A stretch of DNA of 13,537 nucleotides from Candidatus Omnitrophota bacterium (GTDB lineage: Bacteria > Omnitrophota > Gorgyraeia > Tantalellales > Tantalellaceae), in contig DAOVKF010000027.1 of NCBI GenBank assembly GCA_030631915.1, forward strand, positions 1-13,537, written 5' to 3'. Position numbers and translations under genes: made by a program. Below, one piece after another: positions 11,940-13,537 of this stretch (the stretch's first letter is position 1; every line of letters starts with the position of its first letter). The notes under the pieces were generated by a model. That model did no database searches. It saw only the letters and a list, made by a program, of their open reading frames with translations, and had not been told where the DNA came from.

Positions 11940-12740
11940 CTAATACACGATTATCCCGGCGTAACCGACTACCTCCGAAGTATCCCCTGTAACACCGCCG
12001 CTGTCCGTGTACCGCACGAGTTCGGTTTTTTTCGCCCCCAGTTTTTTTGCCGATAGCAGCATTATGGCCGCGGGTATATATCCGCACATGGAAATGTCCA
12101 TTTTCTCGACGGTCCGCAAAAGACCTTCGGGGTCAATATCCAGCATCCTCTGAATGGCCATATGATCCTTTCTGGCCGCGCTTTCACGCGTTTCATAATG
12201 TGTCATATCGCTACTGGCAATGATAACGGCGGAGCGGCCTGTTTCTACCAACGCCGACGCTATCGCTTCGGCGAGCTCTCGCGATTCCGACAGATCGCTG
12301 AACTTCACCGTTATCGGGACGATCTTCGCTTGAGGAGATATCCTTTGGATAAACGGGAGCTGAACCTCGATCGAATGTTCGCGGCTGTGAGCATCCGCGT
12401 CTTTTTTCAGCAATGCCGTCTTTTTCAGCAGGACCGACTCAAAGTCCTGATCGATCCCTGTTTCCCCAAGCGGGGTCCGCCATGGTTCCGTGCTCAGGGC
12501 AAAACGCGCGCCTGATCCGGTATGGTTGGGACTTAAAATGACGTAGGTATCCCTGGGGCTTAATCTCCCGTAAACCTGCCCGGCAACCGTTCCGGAATAC
12601 ATGTATCCGGCATGGGGCGATACCGCGCCGATGGCATCTATCTTTTCCGGACACTCCCGTATCATGTCATCGAGGGATATTTCAAGCTGTTTTTTTTCAG
12701 CCGCGTAAAACTGACCCGCAACTGCCGGTTCCCTGACCAT
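11940..12740 (-). CDS. amrB: Memo family protein (AmmeMemoRadiSam system protein B)
   Basis: From ATG 12740 the product has 266 residues and is a full Memo domain, related to nonheme-iron or copper-binding dioxygenase-like folds. It starts with MVREPAVAGQFYA, typical of the family. The putative metal or active-site residues are His43 (SPHAGY), His73 (SPNHTG), His122 (REHSIE), Asp178/His181 (SSDMTHYE) and Cys219 (MCGYIPA), all conserved. The start is chosen because GGTGA lies 4 nt upstream, a promoter lies just before it, and the frame upstream (to 12860) codes for unrelated sequence running through the promoter and a repeat. In many genomes Memo is next to an AMMECR1 protein and a radical-SAM protein; neither is in the window. 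It appears to be the first gene of the long operon. Confidence 0.93.
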   Translation of the reverse strand: MVREPAVAGQFYAAEKKQLEISLDDMIRECPEKIDAIGAVSPHAGYMYSGTVAGQVYGRLSPRDTYVILSPNHTGSGARFALSTEPWRTPLGETGIDQDFESVLLKKTALLKKDADAHSREHSIEVQLPFIQRISPQAKIVPITVKFSDLSESRELAEAIASALVETGRSAVIIASSDMTHYETRESAARKDHMAIQRMLDIDPEGLLRTVEKMDISMCGYIPAAIMLLSAKKLGAKKTELVRYTDSGGVTGDTSEVVGYAGIIVY

Positions 12741-12774
12741 TCCGTCACCCCCGCCATAAGGCCTTTGACTGTTT

Positions 12775-12803
12775 AGTATAATATCAACCAGCCTTAAAGG
12801 CAA
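12775..12803 (-). promoter_or_regulatory. Sigma70-type promoter for the amrB-led operon
   Basis: TTGCCT (12798-12803) and TATACT (12775-12780) are spaced by 17 bp on the minus strand. A/T-rich sequence (AAAATATATTT) directly upstream of the -35 resembles an UP element. Transcription would start near 12768, giving a leader of about 28 nt to ATG 12740. The inverted sequence GCCTT-T-AAGGC overlaps the -35 and spacer and could be an operator. This is the best promoter-like sequence seen in a gap of the window. It is a pattern-based call. Confidence 0.6.
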
Positions 12804-12849
12804 ATATATTTTCGGATCCTGTAACCGCCCTGACTGCGCCGGGGCATCC

Positions 12850-12888
12850 CTACAACGCACTGAGCCTGCTCCGGGATATTCCTACCAG
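12850..12888 (+). repeat. Dispersed 39-bp repeat, copy B
   Basis: This stretch, in the ribF-amrB gap, matches the minus strand of 546-584 at 36 of 39 positions. Unlike copy A, it has no inverted partner nearby, so it looks like one arm of the element. A short related tract, ACCCTGCACCCTGCAACGCA (12921-12940), lies between it and ribF and also has a counterpart beside copy A. Confidence 0.75.
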
Positions 12889-12963
12889 GACCCCTTTGTC
12901 CGGTGTGGATCCTCCTCTACACCCTGCACCCTGCAACGCACACCCTCCCCACTGCCTCTTTCT

Positions 12964-13537
12964 TCATATATTCTTATATCGCTTTATCCTGCGCAGGATC
13001 GCGGGGCTGCCGAGAACCGCTTTCGCGCGCTCTTTATCAACGCCTATCTGTCTGAGAAGCGCGGCTTCGTTTCGGAACCTTTTTTCGCGTCTCAACTTTT
13101 CAATGAAAAATATCTCGATGAGACGTCCGTAGAGATGGCCGGTAAATCCCAGCAGATGCACCTCGATATCGGGTTCCTTTCTCTTTTTGGAACTTCTTCC
13201 GTAAAAAGTGGGCCTGAACCCGATGTTCAATACCCCGTCATATATTCTGCCGTCAACATCGACCTTTACCGCGTAGACTCCGGGTAAAGGGATGACTTCC
13301 TGATGAGGGTCGACATTGGCCGTAGGGATGCCCAGCCTTTTACCGCGATCATCCCCCCTGACCACGGTGCCAAGAACCGACACAGGACGCCTTAGCAGCT
13401 CTCCGGCCTTTTTTATTTTTCCATCCGCTATCAGTCTGCGAAGCCATGTGCTGCTGACGATCTTCCCGTTCTTCCTGACGGCCTGTATCCTGCAGACTTC
13501 CACATCATAGAGTTCCCCTATTTTTTTAAAGGTATCA
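12964..13537 (-). CDS. ribF: Bifunctional FAD synthetase/riboflavin kinase RibF, C-terminal part
   Basis: The frame is open from the right window edge to the TGA at 12964; the GTG at 13503 is an internal codon, not the start. The visible 190 or so residues begin in the FAD synthetase (adenylyltransferase) domain, where TFKKIGELYDVEV and VSSTWLRRLI match the family's SSxxIR region. They continue into the complete riboflavin kinase domain: GTVVRGDDRGKRLGIPTANV with the PTAN motif that binds ATP and Mg, LPGVYAVKV, GVLNIGFRPTF, and IEVHLLGFTGHLYG with the catalytic Glu. The enzyme makes FMN and FAD from riboflavin. The start and most of the adenylyltransferase domain lie outside the window. It appears to belong to an earlier transcription unit, as a repeat and a promoter separate it from amrB. 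Confidence 0.95.
   Translation of the reverse strand, partial: DTFKKIGELYDVEVCRIQAVRKNGKIVSSTWLRRLIADGKIKKAGELLRRPVSVLGTVVRGDDRGKRLGIPTANVDPHQEVIPLPGVYAVKVDVDGRIYDGVLNIGFRPTFYGRSSKKRKEPDIEVHLLGFTGHLYGRLIEIFFIEKLRREKRFRNEAALLRQIGVDKERAKAVLGSPAILRRIKRYKNI

Noticed and set aside
12741..12860. Upstream extension of the amrB frame by 40 residues
   Set aside because: The extension crosses a good promoter and part of the dispersed repeat, codes for non-family sequence, and the internal ATG 12740 has a ribosome site and the normal Memo N-terminus.

Overview
Nearly every gene in this window lies on the minus strand and reads from right to left. The gene content suggests a diderm, free-living or host-independent bacterium. 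ADP-heptose genes (gmhA, rfaE2) imply an LPS-like outer envelope. The order aroQ-peptidase-efp-accB-accC-Asp23 matches the arrangement known from Bacillus (yqhS-yqhT-efp-accB-accC-yqhY). A DUF1844 protein, a stand-alone Memo protein, a ThiD2/ThiE pair and a short-form ThiC fit an uncultivated anaerobic lineage such as Omnitrophota or a relative. The phylum is an inference from gene content; no phylogenetic marker was placed.

Right end (13537 to 12964): the 3' part of ribF (FAD synthetase/riboflavin kinase), cut by the window edge. A 223-bp gap follows, holding a dispersed repeat and a good sigma70-type promoter. From that promoter a run of 15 protein genes plus a tRNA goes left with overlaps or short gaps: amrB (Memo), a patatin-like phospholipase, DUF1844, a multi-pass flippase-like protein, aroQ, an M24 Xaa-Pro peptidase, efp, accB, accC, amaP (membrane-anchored Asp23), gmhA, rfaE2, thiD2, thiE, thiC, a PfkB sugar kinase and tRNA-Gly(CCC). 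The tRNA's first base is the last base of the pfkB stop codon. Stop/start overlaps occur at DUF1844/flippase, aroQ/peptidase, peptidase/efp, gmhA/rfaE2, thiD2/thiE, thiE/thiC and thiC/pfkB.

Left end (618 to 1): about 490 bp without a convincing gene but dense in repeats: a REP-like inverted repeat, a nonamer tandem array, a long 32-bp-arm hairpin, and a 39-bp element that recurs 12 kb away near ribF. Then comes a promoter with a palindrome between its -35 and -10, and the first 41 codons of a secreted protein that runs off the left edge.

Functionally the run combines lipid synthesis and membrane work (AccB/AccC, AmaP, patatin, flippase-like protein), envelope sugar synthesis (GmhA, RfaE2), shikimate synthesis (AroQ), translation (EF-P, tRNA-Gly) and the pyrimidine half of thiamine synthesis (ThiC makes HMP-P, ThiD2 phosphorylates it, ThiE joins it to the thiazole). 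The most notable points are the thiD2/thiE frame break at an A6 tract, where removing one base gives a seamless fusion protein, the tRNA/stop-codon overlap, and several repeat families confined to gaps and gene ends. No clearly new multi-gene system (defence, mobile or secretion) was found.
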